64,000 bases of DNA from an uncultured Flavobacteriaceae bacterium (GTDB lineage: Bacteria; Bacteroidota; Bacteroidia; Flavobacteriales; Flavobacteriaceae). This document shows positions 52,777 through 62,893 of the stretch, one piece after another. Where the stretch lies: the NCBI GenBank assembly GCA_943788695.1, contig CALSRG010000002.1, positions 1 to 64,000 on the forward strand, in the 5' to 3' direction. The notes below the pieces were generated by a model. That model had not been told where the DNA came from and searched no databases. It worked only from the letters and a program-made list of their open reading frames with translations. Position numbers and translations under genes: made by a program. Every line of letters starts with the position of its first letter. Within the stretch, counting starts at the first letter, position 1.

Positions 52777-53969
52777 TGCCTGGATTTGAATTATTTGGCG
52801 AGGCCGAACGTAAAGAAGTCAATGATGTATTGGGTAATGGTGTTTTGATGCGCTATGGTTTTGACGCTCAAAGACAAGGTCATTGGAAAGCCAAGTCAAT
52901 GGAAGCAGAACTTTGTCATCAGTTTGATGTAAAACATGCCCAATTACTTTCAAGCGGCACCGCAGCGGTAACTGCAGCTCTTGCGGTGGCCGGGATTGGT
53001 GCTGGTGATGAAGTTATTATTCCTGCATTTACATTTGTTGCCAGCTTTGAAGCAGTTCTGATGACTGGTGCTACTCCAGTTTTGGTCGATATTGATGATA
53101 CACTAACCATGGCTCCGAAAGCAGTAGAAAATGCTATTTCAGTAAAAACAAGAGCAGTTATGCCTGTACACATGTGTGGCAGTATGGCTGATATGGATGC
53201 CTTGCTGTCATTATGTCATAAACATGGTTTATTACTCATAGAAGATGCATGTCAAGCCATAGGCGGAAAATATAAAGGTCGTTCTTTGGGTACAATTGGC
53301 GACATGGGGTGTTTTTCGTTTGATGCGGTAAAAACAATTACTTGTGGCGAAGGTGGCGGGGTCATTACCAATAACGATCACTATGCAAAACTTTTAGATC
53401 ATTATACAGATCATGGACATGATCATATTGGGGATAATCGGGGTGCAGAATCGCATCCAATAATTGGTTACAATTTTCGTATTTCAGAACTTAATTCTGC
53501 TGTAGGTTTAGCTCAGGCAAGAAGATTACAAGAATTTTTAGCACTTCAAAAAAAACATTACACCGTACTAAAAGATGCTTTAAAATTTCTACCTCAGTTA
53601 ACTTTTCGACGCGTTCCTGAAGGCGGTGAAGAGAGTTATGCCTTTTTGAATTTTTTTCTTCCATCGGTGGATGAGGCAAAAACGGTTATGACCCAATTTA
53701 ATGCTCAAGGCATAGATGCTTGCTTTCATTACTTAGAAAATAATTGGCATTATGTACGTGCCTGGGAGCATCTTAAAGAAGGTCGCTCTGTTAACAATAT
53801 GAATCACTCTCAGAAAGAGGGTCTCGCACGTTTGAGTAAACAGAATTTTCATGTTTCTGACCATTACATTGGAAGAAATATAAGCTGCTTAATTAAAATT
53901 GGGTGGTCACTTGAAGAAACTGAAGATAGAGCTAGATCTATGGTACGCATCATAAATAGCATGATATGA
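52776..53969 (+). CDS. DegT/DnrJ/EryC1/StrS family aminotransferase
   Basis: A 397-residue PLP enzyme of the sugar aminotransferase family. The N-half has SSGTAAVTAALAVAGIGAGD (about 56-75), the PLP-binding Asp in LLLIEDACQAIG (about 150-161) and the Schiff-base Lys in FSFDAVKTITCGEGG (about 180-194). The C-half has the GYNFRISELNSAVGLAQ segment. Such enzymes aminate keto-sugars for surface glycans or antibiotics. Here there is no nucleotide-sugar cluster; only the coupled nitroreductase is adjacent, so the substrate is open. Confidence 0.88.
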   Translation: MPGFELFGEAERKEVNDVLGNGVLMRYGFDAQRQGHWKAKSMEAELCHQFDVKHAQLLSSGTAAVTAALAVAGIGAGDEVIIPAFTFVASFEAVLMTGATPVLVDIDDTLTMAPKAVENAISVKTRAVMPVHMCGSMADMDALLSLCHKHGLLLIEDACQAIGGKYKGRSLGTIGDMGCFSFDAVKTITCGEGGGVITNNDHYAKLLDHYTDHGHDHIGDNRGAESHPIIGYNFRISELNSAVGLAQARRLQEFLALQKKHYTVLKDALKFLPQLTFRRVPEGGEESYAFLNFFLPSVDEAKTVMTQFNAQGIDACFHYLENNWHYVRAWEHLKEGRSVNNMNHSQKEGLARLSKQNFHVSDHYIGRNISCLIKIGWSLEETEDRARSMVRIINSMI

Positions 53970-54012
53970 TGATTAAATTATACTTTGTTTTATAAAAAAG
54001 GGTGAATTTCTT

Positions 54013-55149
54013 TTAATATGATAAGTAATCCACAATTTCTAAACCGTATCCAATCATTCCCACACGCTTAGCTTGTGTGCTGTTTGTCATTAGTCTAATT
54101 TTTGAGATATTTAAGTCGTGAAGAATTTGCGCTCCTATACCAAAATCTCTTTGATCCATGGCTACTTGCGGTGCTTTTGCAACAACCTCAGATGATTGAG
54201 CCTCTTTAAGTTGTTTGAGACGATGTAACAGATTACTGCTCGGTAAGTGTTGATTAATGAAAATGATGGCTCCAGATCCAAATTTTTCAATGGTTTGAAA
54301 AATAGCATCTAAATGGGCATCTGCATTGTTCGTTAAGGTACCTAATATATCATTGTTAACCGTTGATGAGTTGACCCTAACTAAAACAGGCTCGTCAATG
54401 TTCCAATGACCCTTGGTCAATGCAAGATGCACTTGTTTGTTTGTTGTTTGTTCATAAGCTCGAAGCCTAAACGTACCAAAGCGTGTGGCCAATTGAAAAT
54501 CCTCAACTTTATCAATCAAAGAATCGTATTGCATTCGATAAGCCACCAAATCCTCAATAGAAATAATCTTTAAGTCAAATCGCTGCGCTACTTTGACTAA
54601 ATCTGGAAGTCGCGCCATGGTACCATCTTCGTTCATGATTTCAACAATTACGCCAGCGGGTGACATACCAGCTAGTCGCGCCATGTCTATTGCAGCTTCG
54701 GTATGGCCAGTTCGTCTTAGTACACCACCTTCCTTAGCAATTAATGGAAAAATATGTCCAGGTCGTATAAAATCGTTTGCTAAGGTATCTTTATGAATGA
54801 GGGCTTTAATCGTCTTAGAACGGTCGGCAGCAGAAATCCCTGTAGAAACACCATCACCTTTATAATCAACAGATACAGTGAACGCTGTTTCCATTGGGTC
54901 TGAGTTGTTTCTCACCATACGGTCGAGTTGTAATTGTTCACAACGTTCCTCAGTTAAGGGCGTGCATATAAGGCCTCGTCCGTGAGTGGCCATAAAATTG
55001 ATCATTTCTGGTGTTACCATTTCTGCAGCAGCCATAAAATCACCTTCATTCTCGCGATTTTCGTCATCAACTACAATAATAATTTTCCCTGCTTTTATAT
55101 CTGCAATGGCGTCTTCAATGCTGTTCAATTTTATGTGGTGCTCTGTCAT
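54013..55149 (-). CDS. ribB: 3,4-dihydroxy-2-butanone-4-phosphate synthase with a degenerate GTP cyclohydrolase II-like domain
   Basis: A 378-residue riboflavin-pathway enzyme. Residues 1-205 form an intact RibB: VVDDENRENEGDF (26-38) with the acidic loop, THGRGLICTPL (54-64) and the RRTGHTEAAID His-Thr-Glu (145-155). Residues 220-378 align with GTP cyclohydrolase II (VHLALTKGHWN, PVLVRVNSST), but the zinc-binding Cys and CDC motif are replaced by non-metal residues (VNNDILGTLTNNADAHL at 264-280). The C-terminal part is therefore probably not catalytic, and this is not a working RibBA. It is the last gene of the ftsK-lolA-lptFG-ribB unit. Confidence 0.9.
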   Translation of the reverse strand: MTEHHIKLNSIEDAIADIKAGKIIIVVDDENRENEGDFMAAAEMVTPEMINFMATHGRGLICTPLTEERCEQLQLDRMVRNNSDPMETAFTVSVDYKGDGVSTGISAADRSKTIKALIHKDTLANDFIRPGHIFPLIAKEGGVLRRTGHTEAAIDMARLAGMSPAGVIVEIMNEDGTMARLPDLVKVAQRFDLKIISIEDLVAYRMQYDSLIDKVEDFQLATRFGTFRLRAYEQTTNKQVHLALTKGHWNIDEPVLVRVNSSTVNNDILGTLTNNADAHLDAIFQTIEKFGSGAIIFINQHLPSSNLLHRLKQLKEAQSSEVVAKAPQVAMDQRDFGIGAQILHDLNISKIRLMTNSTQAKRVGMIGYGLEIVDYLSY

Positions 55150-55154
55150 GGGCG

Positions 55155-55162
55155 CAAATATA
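55155..55162 (-). promoter_or_regulatory. -7 element directly before ribB
   Basis: The minus strand reads TATATTTG, ending 5 bases before the ribB ATG, inside the 29-bp gap after lptFG. There is no -33 TTG. It would give a leaderless mRNA if used; ribB may instead be read from lptFG. Confidence 0.4.
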
Positions 55163-55178
55163 ATAGAATTAGGTTTCT

Positions 55179-56957
55179 TTAAAGAGACTTTAGGTCTTCT
55201 TCGATTTGATTATTGAAATAAAAGTAAAGAAAACCGAAGATAGGTAAGGCAATTAAAATCATCAAACTAGAGTAGTATCGGTTCTTGATCCCAATAGTTT
55301 TATAAAAACCAACACGTAGTGCCAATGTTTTAAAAATGGTCATGAGATAGAAGAGCCCGATAATAACGATACCAGCTTTTATAACGAACCATGTTATTGG
55401 CCATTCAAAACCTAACGAAGCATATTGTATAAGGAGTAATAAGGCTAAACCAAAATATAAAATTAGCGCTAATTTGGCGTGCTGCTGGTATTCGTTTTTC
55501 AAATGGACATATTCCTCATTTTCAATTTTAATTTTATGATTTTTGATCAACAATTTAATGAGCGGTCTAATAAATAGATCTGATTCAAAAAAGACTCTAT
55601 CTTTAGTTGCTCTATTGGTAAGGTATAACCCCAAAGGCATCATTAAAAGAGTAGAAAACCAAGTTGCGAGAACCGGATTAAGGCTTCCATCTTCAGCACT
55701 GTTTTTTGTGAATATATTTACAAAATGATAAGTTAAAAAAAGTATCATTGCAATTACAATGGGTAAACCAAGACCTCCTTTTCTTATTAAGGCTCCAATT
55801 GGTGCACCTACAAAAAACAAAACCAAACAACTTAAGGCTAAAGCAAATTTCTCATGCCACGCTATGACATGAAGATTGAGGTTCTGCACCTCTAAGGTTA
55901 TTTTTCTTTGGCTGTCGTATAGCAATTGACGACTGCTTCTAATATTACCGAAGGCTAATTCAGCCATGCGTTTCTTTTGTTCAAGGGAATATAAATCATA
56001 TAAATCGCCGTTAAAAACAGTATCTCTCTTTCTTGGTTCTAGGTTTAAATTTAAATTTTTAACAGAGGTTCTGTCGTAAACAGATTGAGCTAATTGGTTG
56101 TACGACGCGCTTGTTTTTAAAGCCAAAGAATCGATTGTCATTTCTAATTCATTTACTGTCAGCATATTGTGTCGTGTTGTAAACGCCTCATTATCGAAAT
56201 CTACATTGTTAATTTCAGACAAATCGATATTAATGGTGTAGGACTCAAATGCGCTTTTAACATGTTGCTTTTTTTTACGCTCTTCAATAGCCTTCGGCTG
56301 TAGTTCGTTGTAATAGTTACCCTCGTACAATTTGAGTTGAAGTACATCATTATCCTCTTGAGACATCAATTCTCCTTTGTCTGCTTTAATTACTTTATAG
56401 TTTCCAGGACGATTAAAAGTCGACATATGAATGGTTACATCTTCAAGGAACTGCCCATTGTCACCATATTTGTTACCAACCTTGATATTCATTCCACCAA
56501 GGTCACTAAACTGTCCTTCAACGATAGCCATGGCTGGTTTTACCTGTGCTATATTGCGCCGAAGATTGAACAATTTGTATTCGGCCGAAGGAATGACATT
56601 GTTGGAGAAGAAAAATGTAACTATTGCCAATATGGCTGTGAAAACACCTATGCTTCGCATGCCTCGCAGCAAAGATATTCCGGCAGATTTCATCGCAGCA
56701 AATTCATAATTTTCAGCAAAATTTCCAAAAACCATTATTGAAGACAATAAAATGGTCAGTGGCAATACCATCACTACAAGTCTTTGTGATATGAATAACA
56801 AAAACTTACCTATAACTAGTAGATCCAAATCTTTTCCGGCCAACTCATTAATATATAGCCACACAGACTGTAATAAAAAGATCATCATTATAATGATAAA
56901 AACACTGAAAAATGTTTTTAAATAGGAAGTAAAAATGTAGCGGTCTAGTGTTTTCAA
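55179..56957 (-). CDS. LptF/LptG family permease (LPS export)
   Basis: A 592-residue inner-membrane protein of the LptF/LptG type, part of the ABC system that extracts lipopolysaccharide. It has N-terminal helices (SYLKTFFSVFIIIMMIFLLQ from about 10, then at about 55-75 and 100-120), a periplasmic beta-jellyroll (about 125-360) and C-terminal helices from about 365 (ALSCLVLFFVGAPIGALIRK). It carries a further C-terminal membrane part after about 470, longer than proteobacterial LptF. Bacteroidota commonly use one fused or homodimer-type permease. It is 3 bp after lolA. Confidence 0.9.
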   Translation of the reverse strand: MKTLDRYIFTSYLKTFFSVFIIIMMIFLLQSVWLYINELAGKDLDLLVIGKFLLFISQRLVVMVLPLTILLSSIMVFGNFAENYEFAAMKSAGISLLRGMRSIGVFTAILAIVTFFFSNNVIPSAEYKLFNLRRNIAQVKPAMAIVEGQFSDLGGMNIKVGNKYGDNGQFLEDVTIHMSTFNRPGNYKVIKADKGELMSQEDNDVLQLKLYEGNYYNELQPKAIEERKKKQHVKSAFESYTINIDLSEINNVDFDNEAFTTRHNMLTVNELEMTIDSLALKTSASYNQLAQSVYDRTSVKNLNLNLEPRKRDTVFNGDLYDLYSLEQKKRMAELAFGNIRSSRQLLYDSQRKITLEVQNLNLHVIAWHEKFALALSCLVLFFVGAPIGALIRKGGLGLPIVIAMILFLTYHFVNIFTKNSAEDGSLNPVLATWFSTLLMMPLGLYLTNRATKDRVFFESDLFIRPLIKLLIKNHKIKIENEEYVHLKNEYQQHAKLALILYFGLALLLLIQYASLGFEWPITWFVIKAGIVIIGLFYLMTIFKTLALRVGFYKTIGIKNRYYSSLMILIALPIFGFLYFYFNNQIEEDLKSL

Positions 56958-56960
56958 AAC

Positions 56961-57614
56961 CTAGTCAAGTTTGTTTAAAAAGTAACCCGGATAGGCTTTT
57001 GCATCAAACTTTAAAGCGTCTTTAGACAAACTTTTATTAGCGGAATAATAGTCGACGGTTAGAATGGTTTTGGTGTTTTCATTGCCAATTTCAATCAATC
57101 GATAAACCATATTGGTTTTGGTATCGATACCAAGAAGTAGATAGCTTACGTCTTCATTTTTTTGAACAGGAACGAGTTTTAAAAACTGAATGGAACGTCC
57201 AGGTATTTTCTGTACGATATCCATTTTTACATCATATCCGGAATTAAAAAATCGCAACATTTCACTTGGTGAAACGGTGTCAGTATCATTAGATTCTCCA
57301 GTTGAAATAGTAATTTCCTCATCTTCTGGGCTTATAGTGTATAATTTTGTACCATCGAAAAGTCGGGTTATTCCAAGTACGTTCAATTTGTAACGATCAC
57401 CAGAAAGAAGAATGGTTCCCTTAGTTTTCTGATTTAAATCGGCTTCCGTATTAACCAATTCATAAGAAAACTCAATTTGAATATTTTCAAATGAATTAAC
57501 CGTCGTGGTTACTTTATCTAAGATAGCTTTTGCTTCCACTGAGCTCTGTGCCATTGCGAGGCATTCAAACAACATAAAGAATATGAAGACTGTATTTTGG
57601 ATCAATTTATTCAT
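56961..57614 (-). CDS. lolA: outer membrane lipoprotein carrier protein LolA family
   Basis: A 217-residue periplasmic carrier with a signal peptide (about 1-22, cleaved after LAMAQ). The LolA-like open beta-barrel follows (SVEAKAILDKVTTTVNSFEN at the start, GTILLSGDRYKLNV, a C-terminal YFLNKLD). It ferries lipoproteins from the inner membrane to the outer membrane. It lies between ftsK (4 bp) and lptFG (3 bp), an arrangement typical of Flavobacteriaceae, linking cell division with envelope assembly. Confidence 0.9.
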   Translation of the reverse strand: MNKLIQNTVFIFFMLFECLAMAQSSVEAKAILDKVTTTVNSFENIQIEFSYELVNTEADLNQKTKGTILLSGDRYKLNVLGITRLFDGTKLYTISPEDEEITISTGESNDTDTVSPSEMLRFFNSGYDVKMDIVQKIPGRSIQFLKLVPVQKNEDVSYLLLGIDTKTNMVYRLIEIGNENTKTILTVDYYSANKSLSKDALKFDAKAYPGYFLNKLD

Positions 57615-57618
57615 ATCA

Positions 57619-59919
57619 TTAATTATTTAGTAAGGCGTCCAAACTACTAATGTCGTTAACTAAAACTTGTCTGGCTTTGCTGCCTTCAAATGGACCAACA
57701 ATTCCAGCAGCTTCGAGTTGATCGATGATGCGCCCGGCTCTGTTGTAACCAAGTTTCAATTTTCGTTGCAAAAGTGATGCCGAACCTTGTTGATGAGTAA
57801 CCACAACCTGAGCCGCATCGTAAAATAAATCATCACGATCATTCGGATCCATATCTAAACTTGAGCCACTTTCTTCTCCGACGAATTCAGGCAGCATATA
57901 AGCATCTGGATATGCTTTTTGACTGCCAATAAATGAGGTGATTTCTTCCACTTCAGGAGTATCGACAAAGGCGCATTGAAGTCGAATGGTTTCATTTCCT
58001 TGCGTGAAGAGCATGTCACCACGACCAATCAGTTGGTTTGCGCCAGCATTATCAAGAATGGTTCTGGAATCAATTTTAGAGGCCACACGAAAGGCTATCC
58101 TAGCAGGAAAATTCGCTTTAATCAATCCTGTAATAACGTTCACAGAAGGTCGCTGTGTGGCTACAATCAAATGGATGCCAATGGCTCGTGCAAGTTGCGC
58201 CAAACGGGCAATAGGGGTTTCAACTTCTTTGCCAGCCGTCATGATAAGATCGGCGAATTCGTCAACGACTAAAACGATGTAAGGCAAGAAATGATGTCCA
58301 TTTTCAGGGTTTAACTTTCTTGCTTTGTATTTTACATTATACTCAATAATATTGCGACACATGGCTAGTTTAAGCAATTCGTAGCGCTGGTCCATTTCAA
58401 TACACAAAGAATTTAAAGTGTGAACCACTTTAGTGGTATCAGTAATGATGGCTTCTTCTGTATCTGGTAGTTTAGCCAAGTAGTGGCGTTCAATTTTATT
58501 AAAAAGTGTGAGTTCTACTTTTTTAGGGTCTACCAGCACAAACTTCACTTCTGCAGGATGTTTTTTGTAAAGGAGGGAAGCTAAAATGGCATTTAGCCCG
58601 ACAGATTTACCTTGACCTGTTGCTCCCGCCATTAATAGGTGAGGCATTTTCGCTAAATCAACAACAAAGGTTTCATTACTAATGGTTTTTCCAATTGCAA
58701 TAGGAAGCTGCATATCAGACTTTTGAAATTTTTGAGAAGCAATTACAGAACGCATGGAAACCATGGTTGGTTTTTTGTTTGGCACTTCAATTCCAATGGT
58801 TCCTTTTCCAGGAATTGGTGCAATAATTCTTATCCCAAGTGCTGAAAGCGATAAAGCAATATCATCTTCTAAGTTTTTAATTTTTGATATCCTAACACCT
58901 GCTTCAGGTACAATCTCATACATGGTAACCGTTGGACCAATAGTTGCCTTAATATTTGCTATTCCAATTTTATAGTTATTCAAGGTTTCAACAATACGGT
59001 CCTTATTGTCTTTCAATTCATCTTGATCAATTGTAATGTCCTCCGAATTGTATTGTTTTAGCAAATCAAGAGGTGGCATACGAAAATTGGCCAGTTCTAA
59101 TTTAGGGTCGAATTCGCCAAAATCTGACACCAATTTGTCCGATAGATTTTGTGTTTCTTCTTCTTCCGAAGCTGCGGCTGATACTTCAAATTCAACATCA
59201 TTTTCCTCTGTTGACACAAAAGTAGGTTCAAGAATTTCTTCTGGCTCGGTCAGTTCAATGTTAACTACATCACTCACAGTCTCAGAGGAGATTTCAGGTT
59301 CAATTTCTGGAATTGTTTCATCCGCTTTTGAATTAGTCGTTTCCTTCATAGCGGGTATCTTCGGTTTCAATTTGATTGAGTATTTGAGTCGGATGGTGAT
59401 GTATAGTATCCCAAAGAATGCTACTAAGAATGATGTACCAATCTTTCCTAAATAATCTTTGAGCCAATCAATGCTTTCAAAACCAATAGTGCCGCCAAAA
59501 ATAGGTTTGCTTGGTATGATCAATGCAAAAAACAGAGAAAACAAAAGGGTGAGATAAATACTCCAAAACCACCGATTTTTGAGTTTGGAAATAGATCTCT
59601 TCAAAATAATAACTAATCCTGTCCAAATTAAAAGGTAAGCAATCATAAATGCGGAAATACCAACACCTTGTCGCACAAAAAAGTCACTCAGGGCAGCACC
59701 GAATTTATTAATGATGTTTGTTGCTTCAGTTTGCCTATCCCCAAAATCGTTTAAAATGCTTTGGTCAATATCACCAGTAAAAAAGAATGAACCAAAAGCG
59801 ATCATGCACAGTAAACCGAATAAAATGATAAAACTTCCGAGCAATAGGCGCTGCTGATCTGTTATTGGTTTTCTAACCTTAGCATTCTTTGAAGAAATGT
59901 TCCTTTTTCGTGTCGCCAT
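57619..59919 (-). CDS. ftsK: DNA translocase FtsK
   Basis: A 766-residue septal DNA pump that moves chromosome termini and activates XerCD at dif. The N-terminus has four membrane helices (about 25-48, 85-110, 120-140, 155-175), then an acidic linker (about 200-280). The motor follows with Walker A AGATGQGKSVGLNAIL (about 434-449) and Walker B IVLVVDEFADLI (about 549-560). The gamma domain at about 690-755 (LLQRKLKLGYNRAGRIIDQL) binds KOPS-like sequence. It is the first gene of the lolA-lptFG-ribB unit. Confidence 0.96.
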   Translation of the reverse strand: MATRKRNISSKNAKVRKPITDQQRLLLGSFIILFGLLCMIAFGSFFFTGDIDQSILNDFGDRQTEATNIINKFGAALSDFFVRQGVGISAFMIAYLLIWTGLVIILKRSISKLKNRWFWSIYLTLLFSLFFALIIPSKPIFGGTIGFESIDWLKDYLGKIGTSFLVAFFGILYITIRLKYSIKLKPKIPAMKETTNSKADETIPEIEPEISSETVSDVVNIELTEPEEILEPTFVSTEENDVEFEVSAAASEEEETQNLSDKLVSDFGEFDPKLELANFRMPPLDLLKQYNSEDITIDQDELKDNKDRIVETLNNYKIGIANIKATIGPTVTMYEIVPEAGVRISKIKNLEDDIALSLSALGIRIIAPIPGKGTIGIEVPNKKPTMVSMRSVIASQKFQKSDMQLPIAIGKTISNETFVVDLAKMPHLLMAGATGQGKSVGLNAILASLLYKKHPAEVKFVLVDPKKVELTLFNKIERHYLAKLPDTEEAIITDTTKVVHTLNSLCIEMDQRYELLKLAMCRNIIEYNVKYKARKLNPENGHHFLPYIVLVVDEFADLIMTAGKEVETPIARLAQLARAIGIHLIVATQRPSVNVITGLIKANFPARIAFRVASKIDSRTILDNAGANQLIGRGDMLFTQGNETIRLQCAFVDTPEVEEITSFIGSQKAYPDAYMLPEFVGEESGSSLDMDPNDRDDLFYDAAQVVVTHQQGSASLLQRKLKLGYNRAGRIIDQLEAAGIVGPFEGSKARQVLVNDISSLDALLNN

Positions 59920-59937
59920 GAACTAATTCAGTTTAGA

Positions 59938-59945
59938 CAAAAATA
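59938..59945 (-). promoter_or_regulatory. -7 promoter element for ftsK
   Basis: The minus strand reads TATTTTTG, 18 bases upstream of the ftsK ATG. No TTG is present at the usual -33 distance. Confidence 0.4.
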
Positions 59946-59975
59946 CAAAATGCGCTGCCATACATTCGCTTATCA

Positions 59976-60341
59976 TTAAAAAATCTTAGGAATATAGATG
60001 ATCAAGGCGATGACAATGGCAGCAATGACTCCGATAAAAACACCGGCGGCACCCATATCTTTAATACGGCCAATCGATTTGTTGTGCTTAGGCTCTACAA
60101 AATCTGCTAGTTTTTCAACTGCAGTGTTTAGAGCTTCTGCCGATAAAATAAACGATATAATAAGGGTTTGAACCAACCATTCGGTATTACTGATATTATA
60201 ATAGATACCTAAAATACAAGTTAAAAAAGCTAAGCCGAAATGAAATTTAAATTGACTTTCTGTTTTGAGCAACCACCATATGCCTTGGCAGGCATAAGTG
60301 AGACTTTTCCAACGTCCGATAATATAATTTATAATAGTCAT
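59976..60341 (-). CDS. dgkA: diacylglycerol kinase family protein
   Basis: A 121-residue prokaryotic-type diacylglycerol/undecaprenol kinase with three membrane helices. The active-site segments are SLTYACQGIWWLLKTESQFKFH (about 13-34) and EALNTAVEKLADF (about 69-81), the latter holding the metal-binding Glu and Asn. The C-terminus KDMGAAGVFIGVIAAIVIAL is a membrane helix. It phosphorylates lipid alcohols at the inner membrane. It lies 56 bp upstream of ftsK on the same strand. Confidence 0.93.
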   Translation of the reverse strand: MTIINYIIGRWKSLTYACQGIWWLLKTESQFKFHFGLAFLTCILGIYYNISNTEWLVQTLIISFILSAEALNTAVEKLADFVEPKHNKSIGRIKDMGAAGVFIGVIAAIVIALIIYIPKIF

Positions 60342-60448
60342 TGTATTTATGAATCAGCAATTTAGGTATTATTATGTGAAGTAAGCTAAAGTACTATTAT
60401 GATATTTATCCCTTATTCACATTTTCTGGTTTATGATTTCTATTCATA

Positions 60449-60477
60449 AAAAAAGGCGGTAGATACCGCCTTTTTTT
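60449..60477. terminator. bidirectional intrinsic terminator between dgkA and katG
   Basis: AAAAGGCGGTA (60451-60461) pairs with TACCGCCTTTT (60464-60474), flanked by an A run on the left and a T run on the right. It serves katG on the minus strand, 21 bp after its stop. Confidence 0.8.
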
Positions 60478-60497
60478 AAAGTAATGACCAAATGGAT

Positions 60498-62735
<2,238 letters not shown>

Positions 62736-62749
62736 CTATTGAATAAATG

Positions 62750-62757
62750 CAAATTTA
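62750..62757 (-). promoter_or_regulatory. -7 promoter element for katG
   Basis: The minus strand reads TAAATTTG, 32 bases before the katG ATG. No matching -33 TTG is seen, which could reflect activator-dependent transcription. The remaining 62758-62893 is AT-rich without a gene. Confidence 0.4.
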
Positions 62758-62893
62758 TAACATTGATGCATTTTACTAAGGTTTTTGTTCATTTTTAACA
62801 CGAAATTATTAAATCATTTGCGGTTATTTTTTGAAAATATTTATAGCATTAAATTTTAAAGAAAAATGTGATCAAAATTGTAAAAGAAGCCAT

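Noticed and set aside
56337..56741. 134-codon plus-strand frame opposite lptFG
   Set aside because: It lies wholly within the periplasmic and N-terminal coding region of a complete lptFG gene and looks like antisense shadow.
58754..59455. Long plus-strand frames opposite ftsK
   Set aside because: They mirror the coding strand, have Ser/Ile-rich shadow composition and no domain or upstream promoter.
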